The notes under the pieces: model-generated
Seen by the model: the letters and a program-made list of their open reading frames with translations, nothing else
Told to the model about the DNA's origin: nothing
Database searches by the model: none
Virus record (IMG/VR): IMGVR_UViG_3300033404_000002
Location: 1 to 59,688 of that record
Direction: 5' to 3' (one strand)
DNA length: 59,688 nucleotides
Source: a virus
Shown: in pieces, positions 1-7,657 of the stretch
Layout of the letters: every line of letters begins with the position of its first letter
Position numbering within the stretch: the first letter of the stretch is position 1
Program-made: the position numbers and the translations under genes

Positions 1-55
1 ATCCGGTCGACGTCGGTGAGCACCTTGCGTGCCGCCTCGGCGCTCCCGGTCAGCG
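1..55. repeat. Terminal direct repeat, left copy
   Basis: The first 55 bases are identical to 59634-59688. The tape-measure reading frame continues across the join without a stop, so the contig is circular. A repeat of exactly 55 bases is what a de Bruijn assembler with k=55 leaves on a circular contig; a real packaging end is not implied. Confidence 0.97.
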
Positions 56-428
56 TCTCGAGCGATACTGCGATGTCCTCAAAGCTTGCCGCGAGCGCGA
101 GCCCATCTCCTGCCAGCCGAGAAATCGCGATGCCTGTGAGCGCCGCACCGATCGCGGTGAAGCCCGCCGCGAGCAGCGGAGCAAAACCCGCCAGCCGCAA
201 AAAGCGGTTGCCCAGCACGCGGCCGACAGTCCCCGTTGCTTCGACGACCGGAGTCAACGCCCGAAGCGCGCTGCCGAGCACGAGGAAGGCGCCAGAAGCG
301 CGAGACGCACCGCTCTCGGCGCGCTCGCCGGTCTGATCGAGCTGCCGGTTTACCTCGCTGAGATCATTTTGGAGTTCGCCGGACTCGGCGTTGAACTGGA
401 CTGTCAGCGTTCCGGCGTCTAGGCCCAT
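1..428 (-). CDS. Tape measure protein, N-terminal part (continues at 59688)
   Basis: This is the start of the tail tape-measure gene, which is split by the arbitrary opening of the circle. The ATG is at 428 and begins MGLDAGTLTVQFNAE. The frame runs off position 1 and continues in frame from 59633 down to a TGA at 57104, giving a protein of 985 residues. The N-terminal hydrophobic stretch (LLAAGFTAIGAALTGIAI) followed by a helical block is typical of long-tail tape measures. The start overlaps the end of the frameshifted tail chaperone extension by 65 bases, the usual arrangement in which chaperone and tape measure are made together. Confidence 0.93.
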   Translation of the reverse strand, partial: MGLDAGTLTVQFNAESGELQNDLSEVNRQLDQTGERAESGASRASGAFLVLGSALRALTPVVEATGTVGRVLGNRFLRLAGFAPLLAAGFTAIGAALTGIAISRLAGDGLALAASFEDIAVSLETLTGSAEAARKVLTDVDR

Positions 429-801
429 TGTGATTCACCCGCACTGCGTTGCTCGATGCGAAATTGGTAAGCGCGTCCTGCACATCCCGGCCGGCCGATG
501 AGCTCGGCGACCGTCCGCCGCGCGTCTCGCCGAGTTCTCTGGCGAGCTTTTGCAGCGGCTTGTCCTTGCCCGAAAAGCCGACCGACGTCGCCATCGCCGC
601 AAGCCTCGTCTCGAGCAAAATAGTCTCTCGGCGCCGCTTGCTCGCGGCCTCGGCGAACATCTCAATCTGGGGCCACGTCATGCTCATCAGCTCGGCGAAT
701 CGGTATCCGCAGCTGATGAGGAAGTCGAACGCCTCTGAGAGCGATTGGACTGGAGCGGAGCCCGCGCGATGAGCCGCATGCCCTGCACGAGCTCCACTAC
801 T
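364..801 (-). CDS. Tail assembly chaperone extension made by -1 frameshift (gpT-like)
   Basis: This open frame lies in the -1 frame relative to the 687-1163 gene and has no convincing start of its own. A ribosome slipping at 801-807 would join residues 1-121 of the short form to 145 further residues, giving a fusion of about 266. The conserved-looking part begins SLSEAFDFLISCGYRFAELM and is rich in helix. The frame ends at 364, 65 bases inside the tape-measure gene. The G/GT pairing is an established feature of long-tailed phages. Confidence 0.78.
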   Translation of the reverse strand, partial: SSGARAGHAAHRAGSAPVQSLSEAFDFLISCGYRFAELMSMTWPQIEMFAEAASKRRRETILLETRLAAMATSVGFSGKDKPLQKLARELGETRGGRSPSSSAGRDVQDALTNFASSNAVRVNHNGPRRRNADSPVQRRVRRTPK

Positions 802-1163
802 TTTGGGATAGCACCGCCCCCGTCCGGCTTGACTAGAGACGTCTCGATCACCGCCTCGCACAGAGTGATGAAATCGTCCCACGTCGCGCGGCTGTCGAGC
901 TCCTCAGGCGTCCATCCGAGCGTGAGCTCGACGATCGCGCGCATTTCGGGCATCGCGAGATCGAGCAGCCGCTGCACTTCGATCTCGCCGCTCACGCCCT
1001 CGGCCTGCAGTTTCTTGAGCAGCGACCCGACCAGGCCCATGCCGCGCGCGCCGGTCGTGATGTTCCACTCCGCGACCGCCACGATGCGGCCCGTGCTGAG
1101 CCGCACTTCCTTCACGGGGAACAGAATTTTGAGCTCCTGCTCCGCCGTCTTTCGATTCGCCAT
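687..1163 (-). CDS. Tail assembly chaperone, short form (gpG-like)
   Basis: 158 residues, directly upstream of the tape measure and downstream of the tail tube gene, the position held by the lambda G/T chaperones. The N-terminal half is a small folded domain; the C-terminal tail after the frameshift site is Ser/Arg-rich and low in complexity, as expected for the in-frame product when most of the conserved continuation lies in the -1 frame. Its job by family is to coat the tape measure before tube polymerisation. Identification rests on position, size and frameshift architecture rather than sequence similarity. Confidence 0.8.
   Translation of the reverse strand: MANRKTAEQELKILFPVKEVRLSTGRIVAVAEWNITTGARGMGLVGSLLKKLQAEGVSGEIEVQRLLDLAMPEMRAIVELTLGWTPEELDSRATWDDFITLCEAVIETSLVKPDGGGAIPKVVELVQGMRLIARAPLQSNRSQRRSTSSSAADTDSPS
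801..807 (-). promoter_or_regulatory. Slippery heptamer for programmed -1 frameshift
   Basis: On the minus strand the bases read C CCA AAA in the zero frame, a perfect X XXY YYZ slippery heptamer (CCCAAAA), inside the overlap between the two chaperone frames. Slippage by one base gives CCC AAA and continues into the 364 frame. Confidence 0.82.
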
Positions 1164-1261
1164 TTATCGCACCCCCACTGCGCAACGTACAACACCGCAA
1201 CGCCGTGCGGTGGCACGCTTTTTCGGATTTCTCGCACCTACGAAAGCCTGAGTCCGAACGC

Positions 1262-1300
1262 AAAAACCCCCCGCCCGCGCCGAAGCACGAACGGGGGGTT
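1262..1300 (-). terminator. Rho-independent terminator after the tail tube gene
   Basis: On the minus strand a perfect 9-bp stem (AACCCCCCG / CGGGGGGTT, bases 1292-1300 with 1265-1273) is followed directly by further Ts. It sits between the stop of the tail tube gene and the chaperone gene, where many phages attenuate transcription after a very highly expressed gene. Confidence 0.75.
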
Positions 1301-1361
1301 TGGGGGGTTTGGAGTCCAGGCAGGCACGACGCCTGGAACACCAGCGAGAGAACCTCTTGCG

Positions 1362-2459
1362 CTATGGCGTCTCGGGATAGACCTGCATCGTGCCGAACCG
1401 CACCTGACCGCCGGCATCGAACAGGTCGATCGCCAGCTGAGAGACCTGGAATTCGTCGCGGTTGAACGTGAACGAGTCGTCCGTGAGCCGCACCGAGCTC
1501 AGGGGAATCGTCCACAGCATGTTGATGCCAACGTCGGTGAGCAGCCGCACGCGCGTCTGCCCCTGGAATACAAACTGCGTGAAGGGCTTGAGCTGATCGT
1601 GATCGACCAGCACGTGATCGTAGGCGGCTTGCATTGGCTGGAAGTTTTTGAACTCGTCCGAGGCGCCATTGAACGAGAGCACGCGCACCCGGCCGGGCTT
1701 TGGGTCGACGGTGAAATCGGTATTCAGCACGGTCGCAAACGTCGGCTCGTAGGTCGCCTCGATCAGCACACCGCTCGCGGGCGCCTCACCCGCGGGATAG
1801 GTGATCTGCCCGCCCGTCGCGACGGCACCCGTCACGATGGCGATCTCTCCAGCCATCGGCGTAGAGCCGGCGACGAGGTCGCCTGTGCGGTCGACCACCG
1901 TCAGGCCGGTTGTCTCGCGGTACAGCGAGACGTCGCCGATGACGTTGATTTTGAAATCCAGTGTGAAGTCGCCCGTCGTCTCTCCGAACGTCCCGCCCTG
2001 CCCCGTGCCCACGCTCTCGAGCACGATCTCATCCGCCGTCACGACGACCGTTGAGTCATCGAGCAGCTGATTCGTCAGGTCCAGGAAGTCCTCGGGATCG
2101 TCGGTCAGCACGAACGGGTCGCCGACGACCGAATTCGCGGCCGCTCCGACGATGTTGACCAGCGTCGACGAGCCGAACATCAGTTGCATGTTCTCTGGGC
2201 TGTGCTGGAACAGCCCGACGTTCAGCACCGCATCGAATTGGCGCACGAGCTCGCGCACCTTGACCGAGACGCCGCTTTGCGCCGATCTGAGCGTCACGAG
2301 CTCGAGCGACTTGGCAATCTCTGCCGAGTCGACGATGCCGAGCGATCGGAACGGACCAAAAGCACCGTTCCCAAGGTTCGGCGCGAACTCAATAAACGGC
2401 ATGCCCAGCTGCAGAAAATCCACAGTGAGCGTATCGACTGGACGAGGTTCTACGGACAT
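1362..2459 (-). CDS. Major tail tube protein
   Basis: 365 residues, beta-rich, placed between the tail terminator/connector genes and the frameshifted tail chaperones and followed by a terminator, which is the standard site of the major tail protein. The middle (about residues 120-260) reads like an inserted Ig-like or receptor domain rich in Thr, Val and Gly, making it longer than the compact 150-250-residue tube proteins. Assignment is by synteny and composition. Confidence 0.75.
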   Translation of the reverse strand: MSVEPRPVDTLTVDFLQLGMPFIEFAPNLGNGAFGPFRSLGIVDSAEIAKSLELVTLRSAQSGVSVKVRELVRQFDAVLNVGLFQHSPENMQLMFGSSTLVNIVGAAANSVVGDPFVLTDDPEDFLDLTNQLLDDSTVVVTADEIVLESVGTGQGGTFGETTGDFTLDFKINVIGDVSLYRETTGLTVVDRTGDLVAGSTPMAGEIAIVTGAVATGGQITYPAGEAPASGVLIEATYEPTFATVLNTDFTVDPKPGRVRVLSFNGASDEFKNFQPMQAAYDHVLVDHDQLKPFTQFVFQGQTRVRLLTDVGINMLWTIPLSSVRLTDDSFTFNRDEFQVSQLAIDLFDAGGQVRFGTMQVYPETP

Positions 2460-2475
2460 ACAAGCAGCCTCCTAG

Positions 2476-2994
2476 CTAGCTAAAGATGATGGGCTTTGAG
2501 CGCACCGTGAACGACTGCGTCGTGCGGTAGCGTCCGTCACGTCCGTCGGCGTCTCTACCCAGTCGAAACGGCGGGAAATCCGCCGTGATACGCCAGATTC
2601 TGATTCCCCTGAATACACCCCGCGCCAGAGGATTCGCACCGTTGCTCTGCCCGCCGTTTTCCTGCAGCCGCTCGTAGATCTCGCGCTGCGTCTGCATGAC
2701 GCTCTCGTAGCTCGGGTGTCTGCACTGAATTGTGATGGTGTTGGTTTCGCCGAGCAGCAGCTGCGGCTCGAGACCGCCGTCCGTGAACACCGTGATCGCG
2801 AGCTGCGCCGTCGTCTGGTACGGGGTCAGGTCCAGCAAGCCGTCGGTGTCATCGGTCGGCACGGGCGGCTCCTGCTGCACGAAGATCACACGATTCGCGG
2901 GGTCCGGATCGTCGTACAGACCGCCGAACGAAGCGAGCGGCGCGGGCGGAGCGCTGAGGTACTCTGCAATCGCCTGCTCCAGACCGATCGACAT
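2476..2994 (-). CDS. Putative tail terminator / tail completion protein
   Basis: 172 residues starting MSIGLEQAIAEYL, lying immediately before the tail tube gene and after a gp10-like gene. In siphophages this slot is the protein that caps the tail tube and joins it to the connector. The N-terminal helix followed by a strand-rich core fits that fold. No diagnostic motif is visible, so the call is positional. Confidence 0.55.
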   Translation of the reverse strand: MSIGLEQAIAEYLSAPPAPLASFGGLYDDPDPANRVIFVQQEPPVPTDDTDGLLDLTPYQTTAQLAITVFTDGGLEPQLLLGETNTITIQCRHPSYESVMQTQREIYERLQENGGQSNGANPLARGVFRGIRIWRITADFPPFRLGRDADGRDGRYRTTQSFTVRSKPIIFS

Positions 2995-3006
2995 GGCTGC
3001 CCCTTC

Positions 3007-3396
3007 CTAGCTGAGCGCCTGCCGGATTTCGCGCTCGACACGGCGCCGAAATCGCTCAATGAACAGCCGCCGCTTTGCGTCGAGCGCACGGCTCAAAAAC
3101 TTGCGACCCGCATTCGGCTTGAGCGCGGTCACGGGTCCAGGATTGAAAAATCCCTCGTGCTGGTAGAGCGCATATTCTTCGCTGTAAAACACCGTGTGCG
3201 TGATGAGGTTTTTTTGCCGGTCAACGCGCGTGCCGGCTGTATTGATCATCAGACCCGTTAGCTGTGGTGCCAGGTCGCGCGAGTCTGAGAGCGTCTCCTC
3301 GGCCGCACCCTGCTGCTCGTCCTCGAGCCCTGCGAGCGCCGCCTTGATGGCGCGGTCGATGTTTTTCTGAACCTGGCGCCGCCCTGTGAGCGCCAC
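3007..3396 (-). CDS. HK97 gp10-like head-tail joining / minor protein
   Basis: 129 residues. The order 'helical N-terminus, APQLTG segment, strands, Tyr-Glu-Gly segment (YALYQHEG), basic helical C-terminus' is the pattern of the HK97 gp10-like family, which is normally encoded just before the tail terminator, as here. The stop is 13 bases from the next start. Role by family: tail completion or head-tail joining. Confidence 0.65.
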   Translation of the reverse strand: MALTGRRQVQKNIDRAIKAALAGLEDEQQGAAEETLSDSRDLAPQLTGLMINTAGTRVDRQKNLITHTVFYSEEYALYQHEGFFNPGPVTALKPNAGRKFLSRALDAKRRLFIERFRRRVEREIRQALS

Positions 3397-3399
3397 CGA

Positions 3400-3756
3400 T
3401 CAGCCGATCTCGAGCAGCAGGTGATCGAGCTCCGAGCCCACGTAGAACGGGGACACACGGCGGATCAGCTGGCGCTTTTTCAGCACACCGCGAAAATCGG
3501 TGTATTGCAGGTGGTCGCCTTCCATTACATCCAGCACCTCGCCCTCGCAGTCTGTCGGGTCCAGCCGAAACGCTGCCGTGATCTGGTGCTCCCGTCCGTC
3601 CGGATCGCGGATCACGTGCGTCGACGGCTCGGCGTGCGCCATGAGATTCGCGGCGAGCAGCGTCGGCGCTCCGACCTCGTCGCTGCCCGGTCCCGCGCGG
3701 TTCGGTCGGTAGATCGCCAGGTCGCATACGTTGAACGCATCGGCGCAGATCGACAC
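3400..3756 (-). CDS. Putative head closure (stopper) protein
   Basis: 118 residues between the adaptor-like gene (3761) and the gp10-like gene (3007). It is strand-rich and contains DPDGREHQI and GDHLQYTDFRGVLKKRQLI, consistent with the small SH3-like beta barrel of stopper proteins that seal the portal after packaging. Positional call. Confidence 0.5.
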   Translation of the reverse strand: MSICADAFNVCDLAIYRPNRAGPGSDEVGAPTLLAANLMAHAEPSTHVIRDPDGREHQITAAFRLDPTDCEGEVLDVMEGDHLQYTDFRGVLKKRQLIRRVSPFYVGSELDHLLLEIG

Positions 3757-3760
3757 GGCG

Positions 3761-4219
3761 CTACCAGCCCGCCCAGAGCAGGCTTACCGGCCGCGGTGTG
3801 GGCTGCGTCGAGCCCGGATCGTCATGCATCCCGCGCCAGAACGTCGGCTGTACGCGGTCGGTATCCAGCGCATCGCGTTCCTTTTCGGCGATCGACTGGC
3901 CGCCGGCGTAGATCGTCGCACCCTGATCGGCCTGCGCGCGCAGCTTGGCCGCCAGCGCGGCATAGTTCTTGGACAGCTCGGCCAGCTGCTTTGAGCTCCC
4001 GCCCACGCGGTACGTCACCGATTTCGCGAAGTGCGCACAGAGCGCATCCGCCGCAGCGGCCGCGGCGTAATAGAGCCCGCACTCGGAGTCGAGAAAGAAC
4101 TGGATTTCCGCGTCGAAGAGTTTCGCCGACGCGCATTCGGTCTCGCCGACCAGCAGACGAACGGCATCAATCGGCCGTCCAGTTGGGTTGCAAGTGTACG
4201 TCTTACCACTCGATGCCAT
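3761..4219 (-). CDS. Head-tail adaptor-like protein
   Basis: 152 residues. An Ala-rich helical segment (AAAAAADALCAHFAKSV) follows a VGETE...FDAEIQFFLD region, the layout of phage adaptor proteins that dock on the portal ring. It is the first of four small connector genes after the capsid gene. Role inferred from position and helical content. Confidence 0.5.
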   Translation of the reverse strand: MASSGKTYTCNPTGRPIDAVRLLVGETECASAKLFDAEIQFFLDSECGLYYAAAAAADALCAHFAKSVTYRVGGSSKQLAELSKNYAALAAKLRAQADQGATIYAGGQSIAEKERDALDTDRVQPTFWRGMHDDPGSTQPTPRPVSLLWAGW

Positions 4220-4245
4220 TCGTCTGCCCTCTCTAGCCTAGTTGG

Positions 4246-4548
4246 CTAGTCAGTCTCGCTATCGGGTGCCTGCCTGCGGCGGGCGGGTCGCGGGGCGGGC
4301 TCGGGCTCCGGGCGCAGTGCAGGGTCCGACCCTGCGGCTGCACGCGGCACCGCCTGAGGCGGCACACCGCTTAGCCCCTTCACTCCGATGCGGCCGGCTT
4401 GTATTTCGCGCGCGAGCGCGTTTCCGGGCCAGCTGCTGGCCTCTGGGATCACCTCGCCCGGCTGGACGACCCGCAGGCGCGGCCGCCCTCGCTGGTCCAG
4501 TGTGAGGCCCTGCACCTTGCAATGCTGCAGTGCGATGTATTCAGCCAT
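4246..4548 (-). CDS. Small capsid-associated protein of unknown function
   Basis: 100 residues, 12 bases downstream of the major capsid gene. The first half resembles a short folded domain (QHCKVQGLTLDQRGRPRLRV, PGEVI); the second half is a Pro/Arg/Ala-rich tail, PEPEPAPRPARRRQ, probably disordered. Could be a minor head protein; no family recognised. Confidence 0.5.
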   Translation of the reverse strand: MAEYIALQHCKVQGLTLDQRGRPRLRVVQPGEVIPEASSWPGNALAREIQAGRIGVKGLSGVPPQAVPRAAAGSDPALRPEPEPAPRPARRRQAPDSETD

Positions 4549-4560
4549 GCCCTACCGCCT

Positions 4561-5631
4561 TTAGCTGATCGGTGCGAGGAACAGGTGCCCGAGCTCGTTC
4601 GCCACGATGCGCGTGTCGAACGCGAGCTCGCATTCCACGCGGTCAGCCTTCAGATGCGCCATGCGAAAGCGCATCATGCGGCTGGCAAACGCCGAGGCGC
4701 CGAGCAGCCCAGTCCATGCGAACGTGTAGCCCGCGGACGGTACGGCCAGCCCTGGATTGCGCGCGCGGTGCACCAGCAGCGCGTTGTCGCCGACGATGAA
4801 GTCAGACGCCTCGGCGAGACCCTCAGCTGCTGAGTTCTGCACCGCCTCGGCGACTAGCACCTCTTCGAGCTCGAGCACCGCAGCGAGATGCGCGCGCGAG
4901 ACCGTCGCGATGCCGCTCGTCTGTCCCGCGTTGATGCGCGTCACAAAATCCGGGTGATCCTGCAGCACCGCCCAGACCCGAGGACTGAGTACCAGCACGT
5001 TCGGCTTTCGGCCGGTCGCAGCCTGCCGATTGATGATCTCGGCTCGAATGTCTGCGATCGGAGTCGAGCCGACCGCATCCCAGAGCGTGCCAGGCGTATT
5101 CTCACCCGCCCACACACCCGTGATGAAATACGACTCGGCCCAAGTGACGTCGCGCAGAATCATGCACTGCGACATGAGGAAGCGCGTCGCATCCTCATCC
5201 GGCCGCAGCTCCGCATCGGAGTTCGAGCGCTCCTCGTCCGCGATGTCCTTGTGTACCGCGAAGACGTCGCAGAAATACAGGTCCCGGGTAAGCCCGTAGC
5301 CCGAGCCGGCGGACTCGGTCGCGGGTGCACGGCGGCGCGCTTCGCTTCGGTTGAAATCTGCCCGGCTGTACGTCGTGAACATGTTCGACTGAAAATTGAC
5401 CGGGACGACTGGGAACACCTTGTCTGCAATCCAGACGTCCTCGGTCTGCGCGAAGTCGATCGAAATATCGGTCAGCGCACGGTCGACGTGCACGTCCGAC
5501 GCGGTCGGCTGCAGCTTGGCGAAGCGCGTGCTGCGCCCCGCCGCGGTGCCACGCGAGCGGATCGGAAAATTCCGAGTCTTCGCGTAGCGAGCGCGCCTGC
5601 GCGCGCTCCCATACTGTTGAATGTCTCTCAT
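4561..5631 (-). CDS. Major capsid protein
   Basis: 356 residues. The N-terminal 35 residues are Arg-rich, then the body runs strongly folded with IADKVFPVVPV, NFQSNMFTTYSRADF and a C-terminal half with VLSPRVWAVLQDHPDF, features of the large-capsid HK97-like proteins annotated next to DUF2190-type decoration proteins. A Shine-Dalgarno GAGGAG lies about 11 bases before the ATG. It follows the decoration gene and precedes the connectors. It builds the capsid shell. Confidence 0.85.
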   Translation of the reverse strand: MRDIQQYGSARRRARYAKTRNFPIRSRGTAAGRSTRFAKLQPTASDVHVDRALTDISIDFAQTEDVWIADKVFPVVPVNFQSNMFTTYSRADFNRSEARRRAPATESAGSGYGLTRDLYFCDVFAVHKDIADEERSNSDAELRPDEDATRFLMSQCMILRDVTWAESYFITGVWAGENTPGTLWDAVGSTPIADIRAEIINRQAATGRKPNVLVLSPRVWAVLQDHPDFVTRINAGQTSGIATVSRAHLAAVLELEEVLVAEAVQNSAAEGLAEASDFIVGDNALLVHRARNPGLAVPSAGYTFAWTGLLGASAFASRMMRFRMAHLKADRVECELAFDTRIVANELGHLFLAPIS

Positions 5632-5648
5632 GTCGAAAACTCCTCGAG

Positions 5649-5660
5649 CTGAGCGCCGAA
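5649..5660 (-). other. Small UUCG hairpin before the capsid gene
   Basis: In the 35-base gap between the decoration and capsid genes the minus strand reads GCGCTTCGGCGC, a 4-bp stem closed by a stable cUUCGg loop, just upstream of the capsid Shine-Dalgarno. It may stabilise the capsid message; it is too short and lacks a T-run to be a terminator. Confidence 0.35.
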
Positions 5661-5666
5661 GCGCAA

Positions 5667-6041
5667 TTAGTTGAGCTGCCCGCCGCGTAGTAGTTCGACG
5701 GTGATGATCTCGCCCGCACCGGCAGAGCCCAGCCGCGCGATGCCCGCGACCCGGTCGCCCGACGCCGCATCGACTGCGCGTCCCGTTGCGTCCGAAGTGA
5801 CCTCCGCGCCGATCGTCACGGCGTCGCCGGAGACGACCTTAGAGAGTCCGTCGGACATATACGCGACCGCTCGGTCAATCGCGCTTGCGTTGTTGTCCTG
5901 CGCCACACCGATCACCGCCACGCCAGCACCCGCCAGCACCGCGCGCCCGTTGCCGTCGACCGCGAGAAAACGAAACTGCGCACCGCTTAAGTCCCCGGCA
6001 GCGTCGATGCTGTGCAGATCACCGGGAGTCTGAAAAGCCAT
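5667..6041 (-). CDS. Capsid decoration-like protein (DUF2190-type)
   Basis: 124 residues from the ATG at 6041, which has GGAGG eight bases upstream; a TTG five codons earlier is less likely. The sequence is Gly/Ala/Val-rich with GVAQDNN, GDAVTIGAEVTSD and GIARLGSAGAGEIITVELL, the pattern of small beta-rich proteins encoded just before the capsid gene and thought to stud the capsid. A 6-bp hairpin (TCGGCG/CGCCGA) sits in the leader. Confidence 0.65.
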   Translation of the reverse strand: MAFQTPGDLHSIDAAGDLSGAQFRFLAVDGNGRAVLAGAGVAVIGVAQDNNASAIDRAVAYMSDGLSKVVSGDAVTIGAEVTSDATGRAVDAASGDRVAGIARLGSAGAGEIITVELLRGGQLN

Positions 6042-6102
6042 AGTGAAAACCTCCAATATCGGCGCATCGCCGAAGTTTGAGTGAAGCGGGACTCAGTCCG
6101 CG

Positions 6103-7260
6103 CTAGTTGACGTTCTGCTCGTCCCTGTAGTCCTCATACAGATCGGGATTGTCACGCATGACCTGCACGCGGCACTTCTCGATGCTCATGGCTGGATTCT
6201 TCTCGTGCATCGCCTCGGCGAGTTTGCAAATTTCCATGTACGCGGCGTCGCCCTCTGGTGCCGCATCGCCCAGTGCGGTGCCGAGCTCATCGAACAGCCC
6301 GCCGCTGCGCCGGATGGCAGCAGCCTGCGCCTCGAAGCTCTTGACGAGCTCTGCGCGCACGCTCTCGTCTTCGATTTTCCACAGCTTCTCGATCAGCGCT
6401 TCGCGAGGCTCGGGCATGCCCTCGAGGTCGCCTACAGACTTTGCGAACGCTGCGCGCGCGGCGCTGGCCTTGAGCACCGAGACGTCTGCGAGCATCGCCT
6501 TGGCCTGCGCCTCGGCTCTATCTGCGCGATCGTGTGCGGCTTTGAGCAGCGGCTCAACGCTCTTCCTGATCGCCTCGGGCAGACCCTCGAGCGGGTCGAG
6601 CTTCTTGGGCTCGTCTTTGGTGCCCTTCAGCTTCGCAATGTCTGCGGTGAGCGTGGCGATCTGTGCGCTCTGCTCTTCGCTCTTTTTGACTGCGGCTTCG
6701 ACGGCCGCGCGATCCTCTGGGCTCAGCTTGCTGAGATCCATCCTGTGACCCTCCTGCGTTGAGCCGGTCGACTTGTCCGGCGGTTGGAATTGAAACAGCG
6801 CTGCGAGCGTGCTTGCTACTTCGTGCACGTCCGGACGGAACAGCCCGCCCATGCGCTTGACGATGCGGCCAGCCATGATGGCGGCCAGATCCGTATCGAT
6901 GCTGCCGACGAATTGGCCGATCGTCTCGCGGATGCGGTCCTCGGCCGGGCCCTGGTCGCCCTGCTCGACGAATAGGATCGTCCAGACCGAGTGGCTGAGA
7001 TCATCGATCCGCGATCTGATCACTTCGACGATCTGGTCGCCCATGCGATCCTGGCGGATCTCGTCAAAAAGCCGCTTCTCGATCTGCTCGGCCGACTCGC
7101 GCGCGCGCAGTAGATCTCGCACGCGCTGTGCGACCTCGCCGACCTCGCCAGACCGGGCGCGCTTGAACAGCGAGATGAGCGCGGGCGGATTGTCGCCCTC
7201 ATCGACCAGAGACACCTCATCGATCACTACGTCGCGGAGCCATTCCCTAGGCAGCGGCAT
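6103..7260 (-). CDS. Putative scaffold / prohead core protein
   Basis: 385 residues from the ATG at 7260 (AAAGGAA upstream); a GTG at 7287 is an alternative. The N-terminus contains VIDEVSLVDEGDNPPALISLF, resembling proteins linked to XkdF-type proteases. The middle and C-terminus are a long charged helical region (KKSEEQSAQIATLTADIAKL) typical of scaffolds, ending at DEQNVN. It overlaps the protease gene by 14 bases and precedes decoration and capsid genes. Confidence 0.6.
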   Translation of the reverse strand: MPLPREWLRDVVIDEVSLVDEGDNPPALISLFKRARSGEVGEVAQRVRDLLRARESAEQIEKRLFDEIRQDRMGDQIVEVIRSRIDDLSHSVWTILFVEQGDQGPAEDRIRETIGQFVGSIDTDLAAIMAGRIVKRMGGLFRPDVHEVASTLAALFQFQPPDKSTGSTQEGHRMDLSKLSPEDRAAVEAAVKKSEEQSAQIATLTADIAKLKGTKDEPKKLDPLEGLPEAIRKSVEPLLKAAHDRADRAEAQAKAMLADVSVLKASAARAAFAKSVGDLEGMPEPREALIEKLWKIEDESVRAELVKSFEAQAAAIRRSGGLFDELGTALGDAAPEGDAAYMEICKLAEAMHEKNPAMSIEKCRVQVMRDNPDLYEDYRDEQNVN

Positions 7261-7654
7261 CGACTGATTCCTTTCGTGCACTGCCACCGATTGAGAACGC
7301 CCGGAACCTGCGCGACTTCACGCCCTCCCATGCATCGTCATCGGTGACTTTGAATCCGATGAACCATCCGCGTTTCTTCGATACGATTCCGAGCGCCTGC
7401 GCGATCTCGTCTGTGATGACGATCGAGTGGCAGACCTCGCCAGCTGAGCGTTTGTGCATCTGCCCGCCGATACGCGACTCGAGCATGAAGCCCTCTGCGG
7501 CTTTCTCGATGTCGGCGATCGAGACGGCCTGCCCGCTGTGATCGATGACCTGCGCACCGCTCTCATCGTTCGATACGTAGCCCCAACCGAATACGATGCG
7601 GCGCTCCGCGTCCAGCTTCTCGATTTCGACGCGGTGCTGTAGCTCTCCGGCCAT
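7247..7654 (-). CDS. XkdF-like prohead protease domain protein
   Basis: 135 residues. The pattern RRIVFGWGYVSNDESG, HKRSAGEVCHSIVITDEI and KKRGWFIGFKVTDDDAW...FRAFSIGG matches the PBSX XkdF family, thought to be a head maturation serine protease: the His of HKR and the Ser of FSIGG are the plausible catalytic residues. It is made as a separate small protein whose stop overlaps the scaffold start. Confidence 0.72.
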   Translation of the reverse strand: MAGELQHRVEIEKLDAERRIVFGWGYVSNDESGAQVIDHSGQAVSIADIEKAAEGFMLESRIGGQMHKRSAGEVCHSIVITDEIAQALGIVSKKRGWFIGFKVTDDDAWEGVKSRRFRAFSIGGSARKESVDAAA

Positions 7655-7657
7655 CTC

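Noticed and set aside
1-55. 55-bp terminal repeat as a biological direct terminal repeat or cos site
   Set aside because: The length equals a common assembler k-mer and lies in the middle of the tape-measure gene, where a packaging end is unlikely.
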